Source: RYN-230 sp036509255
GTDB lineage: Bacteria > Actinomycetota > Actinomycetes > Streptosporangiales > Streptosporangiaceae
Direction of reading: 5' to 3'
DNA length: 64,000 nucleotides
Assembly: GCA_036509255.1 (NCBI GenBank)
Contig: DATCFY010000205.1
Coordinates: 1 to 64,000, forward strand
Of the stretch, positions 9,301-16,256 are shown one piece after another. The notes beneath the pieces were generated by a model. The model had not been told where the DNA came from, did not search any database, and was given only the letters and a program-made list of their open reading frames with translations. Position 1 is the first letter of the stretch, and each line of letters starts with the position of its first letter. The position numbers and the translations under genes were made by a program.

Positions 9301-9797
9301 AGCGCCGTCTGGGCGCTGATCCCAGCCAGCGCCGCGACCTGGATCTGCCAGTCGACCGGGGGCGGAAGTCCCAGAACCGGGCTCGGCTCGGCGCGGACGG
9401 CCCGGGGCGGCGAGAGCGTGATCGGGTTCGCCCACAGTGCGCCTTCCATCTGGTAACCGATCCCCGGCCATGCCTTGCGCAGCGCGGCACGGATCTGGCG
9501 CGCGTCGGTGGCAGCCTGCCCGGCGCCGTCCACCACGCCGCTGAGCCCGAGCACCCGGCCCTGCGGGGCGGCGAGGATGCTCTGCGCGCCGGGCGGGATC
9601 GCCGCGGCGGCGAAGGTCCATCCCGCGGCCGCGAGCCCGGTGGCGAGCAGGACCGTGACCGCGACGCAGGCCAGGAGCAGCCATGAGGATCTGGCCCGGC
9701 GGGCCAGGAAGGAGATTCCCAGGCCAGGCACAGACCAGCGCCGATCCGGTCCCCAGCCGCCGCCATCAGGCTGGGGCATGGGTGGCTGCTTACCCAT
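6345..9797 (-). CDS. FtsX-like permease of MacB-type ABC transporter (first permease)
   Basis: About 1150 residues from the ATG at 9797 (MGKQPPMPQPDGGG), overlapping the stop of the upstream ATPase by 8 bp. One N-terminal membrane segment (SSWLLLACVAVTVLLATGL) precedes a large outer domain. The first FtsX core starts around residue 350 (FTISALELLLVSAAQLVLAARLL), followed by several helices, a second outer domain, and a C-terminal FtsX core (REVMLAVGAAALLLGVLGFSVSVAASL). Two FtsX units in one chain are typical of long actinobacterial ABC permeases. It is translationally coupled on both sides. The substrate cannot be told from sequence; peptide or lipid export, or antimicrobial resistance, are family-level possibilities. 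Confidence 0.88.
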   Translation of the reverse strand: MGKQPPMPQPDGGGWGPDRRWSVPGLGISFLARRARSSWLLLACVAVTVLLATGLAAAGWTFAAAAIPPGAQSILAAPQGRVLGLSGVVDGAGQAATDARQIRAALRKAWPGIGYQMEGALWANPITLSPPRAVRAEPSPVLGLPPPVDWQIQVAALAGISAQTALTAGTWPGPPHPGSPLPVALPVAVASRLHVTPGSVLKAATRSGPAAAGLRVTGLFRPRNPASPYWALDQVPFSGFAANTIPGVGTTLIPGVGTPGALVTYGPAVVSPAAFRSGVTASQASWFVLPPAPVMARQNIGALAGRTSQVVTNLATLILPSGLQVTTRLPQLLDGIASNIVLARSLFTISALELLLVSAAQLVLAARLLAGLRDEESALLRARGATRWQLTRPVLAESLVIGAVASAAGVLAGVRLTGVLASAGHLRLDSYQASRISSLAWLSALAMLALCVAVMAWPALRAGTPDAARIRQGRQARLAGVAWAGGDLAVLALAALAVWQLRGYSAVAHPAAGSLGIDPVIAVAPALALAGVALVPLRTLPLLARLADGATDRGRRLAAAMVSWQIGRRPIRQAGPVLLVVVATATTTLALAGWRSWQQSAADQAAFAVGSDVRVDAGAGGPLDPRAITGEPGVTAATPASIASIGSGGQLIAVGAGTAGQAILLRPDLSPLPLSSLWRSIIPRRPTGLALPGRPDRLQILVTLGASPGTSTAALRRELGSVTVTASVQDADGVSYVLPAGVLPADGQRHALVVPLPGPRQASYPLRLLGLSLTFVLPPYHPASPLAAPTANLSIFSLAVAGTASGPFGRPFSHGAALAAWQAAGSSPNVPTGPPGVFETSPPSDGARPGILSWQGAAGGSQQLMFDTGHDPSALIMNNELLAPQSIIGQVGITAQPPSRIVPAIATSGYLAASRLHTGSTVSVPVGGSSVPVRIVASVARFPTVFGQNRALIADLGAVSDVLAAGQGSPLPVTRLWLRTRGGRVPHVPAGASVADRARQQAALLNNPLLKAPREVMLAVGAAALLLGVLGFSVSVAASLRTRRTQSAVLAALGVGQRAQAGQLCLEQFVLSVPAAAVGLLAGIGLARLVVPAITLSTGARDPVPSALAVLPLGQAITLALVTAALPVAAAALSVVRRPDPAAQLRAEAR

Positions 9798-10584
9798 CTC
9801 TGGCCTGAGTCCCGGCGTCCCCGGCCAGGGCCTGCTGCCCGGCAGCATGCCCGGTCACGACGCGCCCATCCTCCAGCGAAAGGACCGTGTCGGCCAGGTC
9901 GATGAGCGCCTCGTCGTGGGTGGCGACCAGGGCGGTGATTCCCTCGGAGCGCACCACGCTGAGCAGCAGCCCCATGATCTGCCGGCCGGTCTCCAGGTCG
10001 AGCTGGCTGGTTGGCTCGTCAGCGATCAGCAGGCCTGGCCGGCCGGCCAGTGCGCGGGCGATGGCGACCCGCTGCTGCTGGCCCCCGGAGAGCTCGCCCG
10101 GCCGGTGCGCAGCATGGCTGGACAAGCCGGTCAGCGCCAGCATGGCCGCAATCCGCTCCCGGCGCTCGCTGGGCCGCATGCCCGCGATGCGCAGCGGAAT
10201 CCCGACGTTTTCGGCTGCGGACAGCATGGGAATGAGCCCGAAGGACTGGAAAATGAAGGCGACCGTGTCCCGCCGCAGCGCCAGCCGCTCCCGCTCGGTC
10301 ATCCGGCCCACCTCGCGGCCATCCACCCACACCTGGCCCGCCGTCGGGCTGTCCAGGCCGCCGATGATGTTCAGCAGCGTGGTCTTGCCGGAGCCGGATC
10401 GCCCGCGCAAGGCCGTGAGCTGACCCCGGCCTACCGTGAACGACACCCCCCGCAGGGCCTGCACGGCCGTATGCCCGCTGCCGAAGGTCCGGGAAATACC
10501 ATCCGCCGTCACCATGACCTGCCGGGGTTGGCCACCATCACCTGCGCCGTGCGCAGAGGCGAACGCGGCGTTGTCTTGGCTCAC
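9790..10584 (-). CDS. ABC transporter ATP-binding protein (MacB/LolD type), first gene of operon
   Basis: 264 residues with Walker A GRSGSGKTT, Q-loop FIFQSFGLIP, signature LSGGQQQR, Walker B LLIADEPTSQLD and switch histidine VATHDE. The ATPase drives the FtsX-type permeases encoded directly downstream, whose start overlaps its stop. The first 20 or so residues (MSQDNAAFASAHGAGDGG) are not part of the ATPase fold. The first six are identical to those of the ECF sigma gene at 2290, and the DNA upstream is shared too, so this N-terminus probably came with the copied leader. The start is GTG at 10584. An in-frame GTG or ATG around residue 24 (QVMVTADGISRTF) could be the ancestral start. Confidence 0.92.
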   Translation of the reverse strand: MSQDNAAFASAHGAGDGGQPRQVMVTADGISRTFGSGHTAVQALRGVSFTVGRGQLTALRGRSGSGKTTLLNIIGGLDSPTAGQVWVDGREVGRMTERERLALRRDTVAFIFQSFGLIPMLSAAENVGIPLRIAGMRPSERRERIAAMLALTGLSSHAAHRPGELSGGQQQRVAIARALAGRPGLLIADEPTSQLDLETGRQIMGLLLSVVRSEGITALVATHDEALIDLADTVLSLEDGRVVTGHAAGQQALAGDAGTQARDG

Positions 10585-10632
10585 ACCCGTTAACCCGCCA
10601 GTGACCGGAAACGCTTACCTCGGTTCCGCAAG
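10561..10632 (-). promoter_or_regulatory. Duplicated leader, copy B (ABC operon)
   Basis: Second copy of the 72-bp leader found at 2267-2338. It contains the same GTTAAC, the same GGAAACGCTTACCTCG block and the same first codons. Its retention on the ABC operon and the sigma gene suggests both answer to the same regulator or sigma factor. Matches to a usual ECF -35/-10 pair at correct spacing were not convincing. Confidence 0.6.
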
Positions 10633-10829
10633 ATTTTGCACGCCCCGGTGACTTGCCCCGGCTCCCTCACGGTGCCCGCACCTGGCGCCGGCTGACCCCG
10701 GAAGGGGGGCCGCCGGCCAGCCTCGGGCTCCATCCGGACCGTGGCCTGCCCCTGTGCCTACCAGCCAAGACGGCGGCGAGATCGCGAGCATCGCGGCCAG
10801 GTAAGTGGTGTCGCAATGCGCGGGAAGCT

Positions 10830-11684
10830 TCAGCGTGCGTTGGCCTGGACCTGGAGCCAGGCCATGGCGTCCTCGGCGGACCCTAGGACCGAGACGTGCC
10901 CGTCGTGAGGGCGGAGCCGCAACTCCGCCGATGGCGTATGGCTGGCCAGCCATCGAGCATGCGAAGGGGGCACGATGCGGTCCTGGCCACCCTGCAGGTA
11001 CAGGACCGGGACCCGTATCTCGCCAGGGCGGAAACCCCAGGGGGCGACGTAGGCCAGGTTGTCGTCGATCGCCCCGCCCAGCCCGCCTGCGATGGCCTGC
11101 CCGGCGACGGCGCCCAGCCAGGACCAGGCGCCCGCGAGTGCGGCGTGATCAGCCGGCGTGAACTGCTCCGGGTCAAAATCGGCGGCTGCGAGGTAGTCGC
11201 CGAGTGCTGCAGGTCCCCGGGTGGCGGCGCGGAGCTCGGCGGCGCCGGAAGGATGCATGCCGGCGAACCAGTCCAGTCCCTCGGCGCCGGCCGGCGCCAG
11301 CCCGGAGCCGGACACGACGCCGATGACGCGTTCGGGCAGGAGCCCCCCGCAGGCGAGGGCGTGCGGCCCGCCGCCGGAATGGCCCATGACCGCGAACCGG
11401 GAGAGGCCCAGCGTGTCGGCGATATCCGAGACGTCGGCGGCCGCCGAGGCCACGTCCCGGCCCGGGTGAGATGCCGACCCGCCGTACCCGGGCCGGTCGT
11501 ACGACACCCAGCGGATGCCGCTGCGGTCGGCGGCCGCGAACAGCGGCTCGGGCGGAGCGCCGATGTTGGGCGTCCCGTGATGCCAGATGATCGCCAGGTG
11601 CCCGGGGCTGCCCTCCGGGACCGTGTCGTAGACATGCAGCGTGCGCTCGTCGCCCAGCGTCAGGTCGAGCTCTTTCACGTGCAC
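10830..11684 (-). CDS. Alpha/beta hydrolase
   Basis: About 284 residues from the GTG at 11684 (VHVKELDLTLGDERTLHVYD), chosen because a strong GAGAGGTG ribosome site lies 6 nt upstream. A GTG at 11720 would add 12 residues. The protein shows an oxyanion HGTP motif, the nucleophile elbow GHSGGG, a late acidic strand (VLYLQGGQDRIVP) and a C-terminal catalytic histidine (PHDGHVSV). It is an epoxide-hydrolase/proline-iminopeptidase-like single-domain hydrolase. The substrate is unknown. It is monocistronic or read with the small upstream DUF6458 gene. Confidence 0.88.
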   Translation of the reverse strand: MHVKELDLTLGDERTLHVYDTVPEGSPGHLAIIWHHGTPNIGAPPEPLFAAADRSGIRWVSYDRPGYGGSASHPGRDVASAAADVSDIADTLGLSRFAVMGHSGGGPHALACGGLLPERVIGVVSGSGLAPAGAEGLDWFAGMHPSGAAELRAATRGPAALGDYLAAADFDPEQFTPADHAALAGAWSWLGAVAGQAIAGGLGGAIDDNLAYVAPWGFRPGEIRVPVLYLQGGQDRIVPPSHARWLASHTPSAELRLRPHDGHVSVLGSAEDAMAWLQVQANAR

Positions 11685-11763
11685 CGGGTCACCTCTCTCG
11701 AAGGCGGCGGAATCCGTCACGCATCAGACGACGCGGGACTCGCCAGCTCATCGGAGAGGGCGG

Positions 11764-11988
11764 TTACGTGGGCGGCTCGACGTAACGACGCTGCTCGGTC
11801 ACCTCGGCTGCGCCCCGGTCGCGCCGCCGCATGGCCAGCAGGCCAATGGAGACGCACAGCCCGGCCACCCCGCCGATCATCAAGATCACGCCGATGACCT
11901 GCAAGTCGACGTTCTTGGGCGACCAGGTGACAGCGAAGCGGAGAATCGCACCGATGATGATCAGTGCCGCGCTTCCGCCGATGGTCAC
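11764..11988 (-). CDS. DUF6458 family small membrane protein
   Basis: 74 residues from the GTG at 11988, with GGAGGT 8 nt upstream. This gives the usual family beginning MTIGGSAALIIIGAILRFAV. There are two membrane helices (about 3-20 and 29-52) joined by the short loop TWSPKNVDLQ, then a charged tail. The family is common in actinobacteria and has no assigned function. A stress-motif inverted repeat lies 127 bp upstream of its start, in the divergent intergenic region. Confidence 0.8.
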   Translation of the reverse strand: MTIGGSAALIIIGAILRFAVTWSPKNVDLQVIGVILMIGGVAGLCVSIGLLAMRRRDRGAAEVTEQRRYVEPPT

Positions 11989-12434
11989 TAGGGCCCACCT
12001 CCCAGGTTGTGCCACCCGTCGCCGGGCCGCCGCGTCCTAGCCGGCGGGCGTGCATGCAGGCTGGGGCGCTCATATCTCCTCGCTGAAATATGGCCTCCAC
12101 GGGACTGGCCTACCTCACCCTTTGCGGGTGAGCCGTTCCGGGCACGCTTCGGCTGGGCTATCCGCAAAGACGGGCGTTCCGGACCTCGTCGGACCTGGCC
12201 TGCGGGCGCCCAGAGCCGGACACGCCCGGACACAGTGACCCTCCGGCCAGCGGCTGAGCGCCGCACCCCGGCGGGCCGGCCTGGTCATTCACCCGGTACG
12301 GGGGAGGCGACCGGGGGGCCGGCTCAGCGACTGTGATCTCGCCTGCCGCCGAGGGGCACCCGCAACCGGGGGGCACAGGTGCCCGCGGCGGCAGGCTTCC
12401 AAGCGCTCCTGGTAACGGGAGCTGGGGGTGGCCG
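11989..12434. promoter_or_regulatory. Divergent intergenic region with regulatory inverted repeat
   Basis: 446 bp between the DUF6458 gene and the rightward membrane protein gene. No gene was recognised. It holds the TCACCC-TTTGC-GGGTGA site at 12115-12131, which is listed separately. Confidence 0.5.
12115..12131. promoter_or_regulatory. Inverted repeat TCACCC-N5-GGGTGA, site 1
   Basis: TCACCC-TTTGC-GGGTGA, a perfect match to the consensus TCAYCC-N5-GGGTGA defined in this window. The outer arms extend to seven pairs (CTCACCC/GGGTGAG). It lies between the divergent DUF6458 and 467-residue membrane protein genes. The repeated intergenic occurrence argues for a protein-binding operator; a short hairpin is the alternative. 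Confidence 0.6.
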
Positions 12435-13838
12435 GTGTCTGATGATGGCGAGAGCGAGGCAAAGGGCCGGCTGGCAACGGACGCCGCTGGTTCCCTCGGC
12501 ACGGATGAACGGGCCGAACTCGAGCGGCTCCGCGCCGAGGTAACTCTCCTGCGCACGCGACCCCAGCCTGAAGGCGCTTCTGGCGGCAAGGCGGGGCGGC
12601 GCCACCGGCCCGGCTGGCGCGGTCCGGTCGCGACCCTGCTGATCGTGCTGGGCTGCATCCTCGCCCCGGTCTCCGTACTCGCGGTCTGGACCGCCAACCA
12701 GGTGTCTGACACCAACCGCTACGTCCAGAACGTGGCCCCGCTCATCCACGAGCCTGCGGTCCAGAGCGCGCTGACCGACAAGATCACGAACGAGATCAAC
12801 GCCCAGATCCACGTGCAGGCCCTCGCCAACCAGGCTGCCGCGACGCTGAAGAGCAAGGGGCTGCCGCGGGTCGGCGCGCTCCTGCAGACGTTCTCCGGCT
12901 CGCTTGCGGGTGCGGTGGGTGGCTTCATCCACACCCAGGTCGGCAAGATCGTGGCGAGCCCGCAGGTGGCCACCTTGTGGGTGCAGGTGAACCGGACCGT
13001 CCACGCCGAGCTGGTCAAAGCCCTGTCCGGGCAGGGTAATGGAGCCATCACGATCAGCAACGGCCAGGTCGTGCTGAACCTCGGGCCGTTCATCGACGTC
13101 GTCAAGAAGGACCTGGCCGCGCGGGGATTCACGATCGTCAACAGCATTCCCGCGGTCAACCCGACGTTCGCCCTGTTCTCGGCCAAGGAACTCGTCAAGG
13201 CGCAGAGCGGCTACCGGGCCCTTAACGACCTGAAGATCGTCCTGCCCATCCTGAGCCTGCTGCTGCTCGCCGCCGGGATCTACATCGCGCGCAGCCACCG
13301 CCGGGCGCTGATCGGCGCCGGGCTCGGCCTGGCCGCCTCCATGGCGCTACTGGGGGTCGTGCTGGCCATCGCCCGCAGCATCTACCTGAACAGCGTGCCG
13401 AACAGCGTGCTGCCCAGCAATGCGGCCGCGGTCATGTACGACACGCTGATCCGGTTCATCAAGGACGGGTTGCGGACCTTGCTGGTTGTCGGCCTGATCG
13501 TGGCCATCGCCGCGTTCTTCACCGGCCCGTCGGTTACCGCGGTCCGGACCCGCGGCGCGTTCAGCGGAGGGCTGGGCTGGCTGCGGGCCAGCGGGGAACG
13601 GGCCGGGCTGCGCACCGGGCCGGTGGGCCGGTGGACGTTCCAGCACCGGACCGGACTGCGGATCGGCACGGTCGCCCTGTTCGCCGTGATCTTCGTGTTC
13701 TGGGGACGCCCGACCGCCACTGTCGCGGTGGTCCTCGCCGTCCTGCTGCTCCTCGTCCTCGGTCTCATCGAGCTGATCGGCAGGCCTCCGGTTAGGACTG
13801 CGGCCCAGCCGCAGGCCGCCGGTCACGACGGCGGCTGA
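12435..13838 (+). CDS. Multi-pass membrane protein with coiled-coil N-terminus and large extracytoplasmic domain
   Basis: 467 residues from the GTG at 12435 (VSDDGESEAKG), which a purine-rich GGGAGCTGGGGG precedes. A short leucine-zipper-like segment (DERAELERLRAEVTLLR) comes first. A first membrane helix (about 60-80, VATLLIVLGCILAPVSVLAVW) leads to an outer domain of about 190 residues (VSDTNRYVQNVAPLIHEPAVQ). Then come four or five helices in the C-terminal half. The domain layout is widespread in actinobacterial hypothetical membrane proteins without known function. It is the first gene of a rightward group with GAP and RDD genes (4 and 5 bp gaps), so these are probably one operon. Confidence 0.82.
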   Translation: MSDDGESEAKGRLATDAAGSLGTDERAELERLRAEVTLLRTRPQPEGASGGKAGRRHRPGWRGPVATLLIVLGCILAPVSVLAVWTANQVSDTNRYVQNVAPLIHEPAVQSALTDKITNEINAQIHVQALANQAAATLKSKGLPRVGALLQTFSGSLAGAVGGFIHTQVGKIVASPQVATLWVQVNRTVHAELVKALSGQGNGAITISNGQVVLNLGPFIDVVKKDLAARGFTIVNSIPAVNPTFALFSAKELVKAQSGYRALNDLKIVLPILSLLLLAAGIYIARSHRRALIGAGLGLAASMALLGVVLAIARSIYLNSVPNSVLPSNAAAVMYDTLIRFIKDGLRTLLVVGLIVAIAAFFTGPSVTAVRTRGAFSGGLGWLRASGERAGLRTGPVGRWTFQHRTGLRIGTVALFAVIFVFWGRPTATVAVVLAVLLLLVLGLIELIGRPPVRTAAQPQAAGHDGG

Positions 13839-13842
13839 GTCT

Positions 13843-14526
13843 GTGCTCATCGAAGCGGCAGGCCTGGCGGTCCTGGCCGCCATCTCGCCGACCGCACTAC
13901 TGCTCGCGGCCGTCTACCTCGGCTCAGCCCGGCCACGCGTCACGATCCTGGTGTACCTGACCGGCGCCGTGCTGATGAGCCTGGTCATGGCCGTCGTCGT
14001 CCTGGTCCTGCTGCGGGCCGGCGGGTTCAGCCTGCCCAGCCACCGGACTATCCGCTACGAGTTCCGGCTCATCCTGGGGATCTTGATCCTGCTGGCCGGC
14101 TTGTTCCTGGCCCGGCGCAAGCCCAAGCTGAGAGCGGGCGACGGGTCACTCGACACGGCCCGGGAGGGGAGGGGCATTGTGGCACGGCTGGTGGCCAACC
14201 CCGCGCCCTACACCGCCTTCCTGGCTGGCATCCTGGTCTTCGCGCCGTCGGTCACCTTCATCGCCGCGGTCCAGGTGATCGCGACCTCCCGGACCGACCT
14301 GCAGCTCACCGTGGCGGGCCTGGCTCTGGTCGTCGTTATCAACGTCTCGTTCGTCTGGCTGCCGCTGCTGGCATTTCTTGCCGCGCCGGGCCTGACCACA
14401 CGGCATCTTGCCGCCTTCAACGGATGGCTGCGCCGCAACGGCCGCAAAATCCTGGCGGGCACCCTCGGGGCAGCAGGACTCGTCGTGACTGTCGACGGGC
14501 TGGTTGGGCTGATAAAGAAGGGCTGA
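13843..14526 (+). CDS. GAP family (SfLAP-like) membrane protein
   Basis: 227 residues, GTG start 4 bp after the upstream stop. There are six predicted membrane segments (for example LAVLAAISPTALLLAAVYLG, VTILVYLTGAVLMSLVMAVVV, FRLILGILILLAGLFLARR). The SPTALLLA turn near the N-terminus and the LARRKPK charged loop fit the GAP/Sap family, related in mycobacteria to glycolipid-addressing proteins and more distantly to the LysE fold. A transport or lipid-export role is a family inference. It sits between the large membrane protein and RDD genes in one apparent operon. Confidence 0.75.
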   Translation: MLIEAAGLAVLAAISPTALLLAAVYLGSARPRVTILVYLTGAVLMSLVMAVVVLVLLRAGGFSLPSHRTIRYEFRLILGILILLAGLFLARRKPKLRAGDGSLDTAREGRGIVARLVANPAPYTAFLAGILVFAPSVTFIAAVQVIATSRTDLQLTVAGLALVVVINVSFVWLPLLAFLAAPGLTTRHLAAFNGWLRRNGRKILAGTLGAAGLVVTVDGLVGLIKKG

Positions 14527-14531
14527 CCTCG

Positions 14532-15563
14532 GTGGACCCACTTCATGGATTGCGCTCGATGGGCAAGCGAATCACCGATCCGGTCGAGGCGCTGGCCGAG
14601 AAGACCGCCGAGCGGGTGATCGACCTGGTGGTCCGGTCCCTGGACGTGAATGCCCTGATACAGCGGGTCGACCCGGACGCCATTCTCGACCGGGTCGACG
14701 TGAACAAGCTGGTGGACCGCGTCGACGTCAACAACCTCGTCGACCGGGTCGACGTGGACAAGCTGGTGGACCAGGTCGACGTGGACAAGATCCTCGACCG
14801 GGTCGATGTGGACCGGGTGCTGGCCAAAGTGGATCTTGACCAGGTGCTGGCCCGGGTCGATGTGGACGCGGTCGCGGACCGGATCGACGTGAACGCCATC
14901 GCCCAGCGCATCGACCTCGACGCGCTGGCCATGCACACCGACCTCGGCGCGATGATCGCCCGCTCGTCGGGCGGGGTCGCGAGCGGCGCGCTGGACGTGG
15001 TCCGCAGCCAGGCGGTCGGCCTGGACGAATGGATGGCCCGCTGGGCCGCCCGGCTGCTCCGCCGTGATCCCCCCGCGCAGCGGCCGCATTTCGCGGGCGG
15101 CGTCTCGAGGTTCGTGGCCTATGTCGTGGACCTGGGGGTCAGCACGGGCGTGTTCATGCTGGCCCTGGCGGCCATCTCCTTCGCGGCCAGCATCTTCACC
15201 GGGCATTCAATCTCCTGGAACCGGAACGATCTTCCCGTCGCGATCGCCTACGTGGCCTGGGAATTCCTCTATTTCGCGTACTCCTGGGGTGCGAGCGGCA
15301 AGACCCTGGGCATGGCGCTGCTGGGGGTCAAGGTGGTGGCGGCCGACGGCGCGGAGGCCGGCCCGCGCCGCGCGACGGTGCGCACCCTGGTGTTCCCGCT
15401 GAGCTTTCTGCTCCTGGGGCTCGGCTTCGCCCTTATTTTTCTGCAACGAGACCGCCGGGCGCTGCAGGATCTGATCGCCGGGACAGCCGTGGTGTACGCC
15501 TGGGACGCCCGCGCGGCCCGGCTCAGGTTCCTGGAGCGGGATGCCCCGCCAGGTCCGGGCTGA
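14532..15563 (+). CDS. RDD family membrane protein with ten tandem nonapeptide repeats
   Basis: 343 residues, taken from the GTG at 14532 (VDPLHGLRSMG). Residues about 35-130 are built from about ten consecutive nine-residue units of the form D-R-[VI]-D-V-[ND]-x-[LIV]-[VLA] (for example DRVDVNKLV, DRVDVNNLV, DRVDVDKLV, DRVDVDRVL). The DNA shows the matching 27-bp periodicity. An RDD domain with three membrane helices follows (about 195-325, HFAGGVSRFVAYVVDLGVS, then ASGKTLGMALLGVKVV). The RDD motif itself reads FVAYVVDLG, with its charged D. The repeats should form a regular, strongly acidic cytoplasmic or surface stem. Function is unknown; RDD proteins have been linked to small-molecule or ion transport. 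Confidence 0.88.
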   Translation: MDPLHGLRSMGKRITDPVEALAEKTAERVIDLVVRSLDVNALIQRVDPDAILDRVDVNKLVDRVDVNNLVDRVDVDKLVDQVDVDKILDRVDVDRVLAKVDLDQVLARVDVDAVADRIDVNAIAQRIDLDALAMHTDLGAMIARSSGGVASGALDVVRSQAVGLDEWMARWAARLLRRDPPAQRPHFAGGVSRFVAYVVDLGVSTGVFMLALAAISFAASIFTGHSISWNRNDLPVAIAYVAWEFLYFAYSWGASGKTLGMALLGVKVVAADGAEAGPRRATVRTLVFPLSFLLLGLGFALIFLQRDRRALQDLIAGTAVVYAWDARAARLRFLERDAPPGPG

Positions 15564-15583
15564 CCGGTTGCAGAGGGTGAATT

Positions 15584-15600
15584 TCACCCACGCTGGGTGA
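15584..15600. promoter_or_regulatory. Inverted repeat TCACCC-N5-GGGTGA, site 2
   Basis: TCACCC-ACGCT-GGGTGA, exact consensus. The arms extend inward to seven pairs (TCACCCA/TGGGTGA). It lies 134 bp before the DUF7144 start and just after the RDD stop, the only leftover region where that gene can have a promoter. Confidence 0.6.
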
Positions 15601-15733
15601 TGTCTGCTGATAGGACCCCCGGAAGCGTGGAAACCGGCCACAACGGTCGAAGGGGGAACCACCTCCGTTCACCGGCCCGGCCGGACCGTCATCGGTCCCT
15701 GCCCCGCCACCTCACCGAGGGAGTGGACACGAC

Positions 15734-16198
15734 ATGAGTGATACGCAAGCTCAACAGACGCCAGGAACGGATCGGCCCGCCGGCTACCGGGGCACGCGTG
15801 CGGCGGCCCAGCCCACCGGCTGGGTGGGCTGGGTCATCTTCGCCGGCATCGTGATGATCGTCGAAGGCGCCTTCCACATCATCGACGGCCTGGTGGCACT
15901 ATTCGAGCGCAGCTACTACCTGGTGACGAGCAGCCATCTGGCTCTGCACGTCACCTACCTGGGCTGGGGCTGGGCGCACATGGTGCTCGGCGTCCTGTTC
16001 GTGCTGGTCGGCTTCGGGGTGCTGGCCGGGCAGACCTGGGCGCGTGTCGTCGGCATCGCCCTCGCGGTGATCAGCGCCGTCATCAACCTGGCGTTCATCG
16101 CCGCCTATCCGGTCTGGGGCGTCATCCTCATCGCCCTGGACATCGTGATCATCTACGCGCTGGCCATGCACGGCCGGGAAGTAAAGGAAATCGCCTGA
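15734..16198 (+). CDS. DUF7144 family four-helix membrane protein
   Basis: 154 residues. A short hydrophilic N-terminus (MSDTQAQQTPGTDRPAGYRG) is followed by four membrane helices (about 35-57, 76-98, 100-122, 125-145) with the family pattern GWVIFAGIVMIVEGAFHIIDG and LGWGWAHMVLGVLFVLVG. The family is common in actinobacteria and often sits with stress genes. Its function is unknown. A consensus inverted repeat is 134 bp upstream. Confidence 0.85.
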   Translation: MSDTQAQQTPGTDRPAGYRGTRAAAQPTGWVGWVIFAGIVMIVEGAFHIIDGLVALFERSYYLVTSSHLALHVTYLGWGWAHMVLGVLFVLVGFGVLAGQTWARVVGIALAVISAVINLAFIAAYPVWGVILIALDIVIIYALAMHGREVKEIA

Positions 16199-16256
16199 CC
16201 CCGGGGCGGTCCTGGGCCCCGCCAGTGCGGCGGCGCTCAGGGCCGCTTGGGTCAGG
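16194..16256. terminator. Nested inverted repeat between convergent genes
   Basis: Outer arms CCTGACCC (16194-16201) and GGGTCAGG (16249-16256) overlap both stop codons of the convergent DUF7144 and channel genes. An inner GGGGC/GCCCC hairpin lies within. The position suits a bidirectional terminator; there is no U tract, which is normal in GC-rich actinobacteria. Confidence 0.45.
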
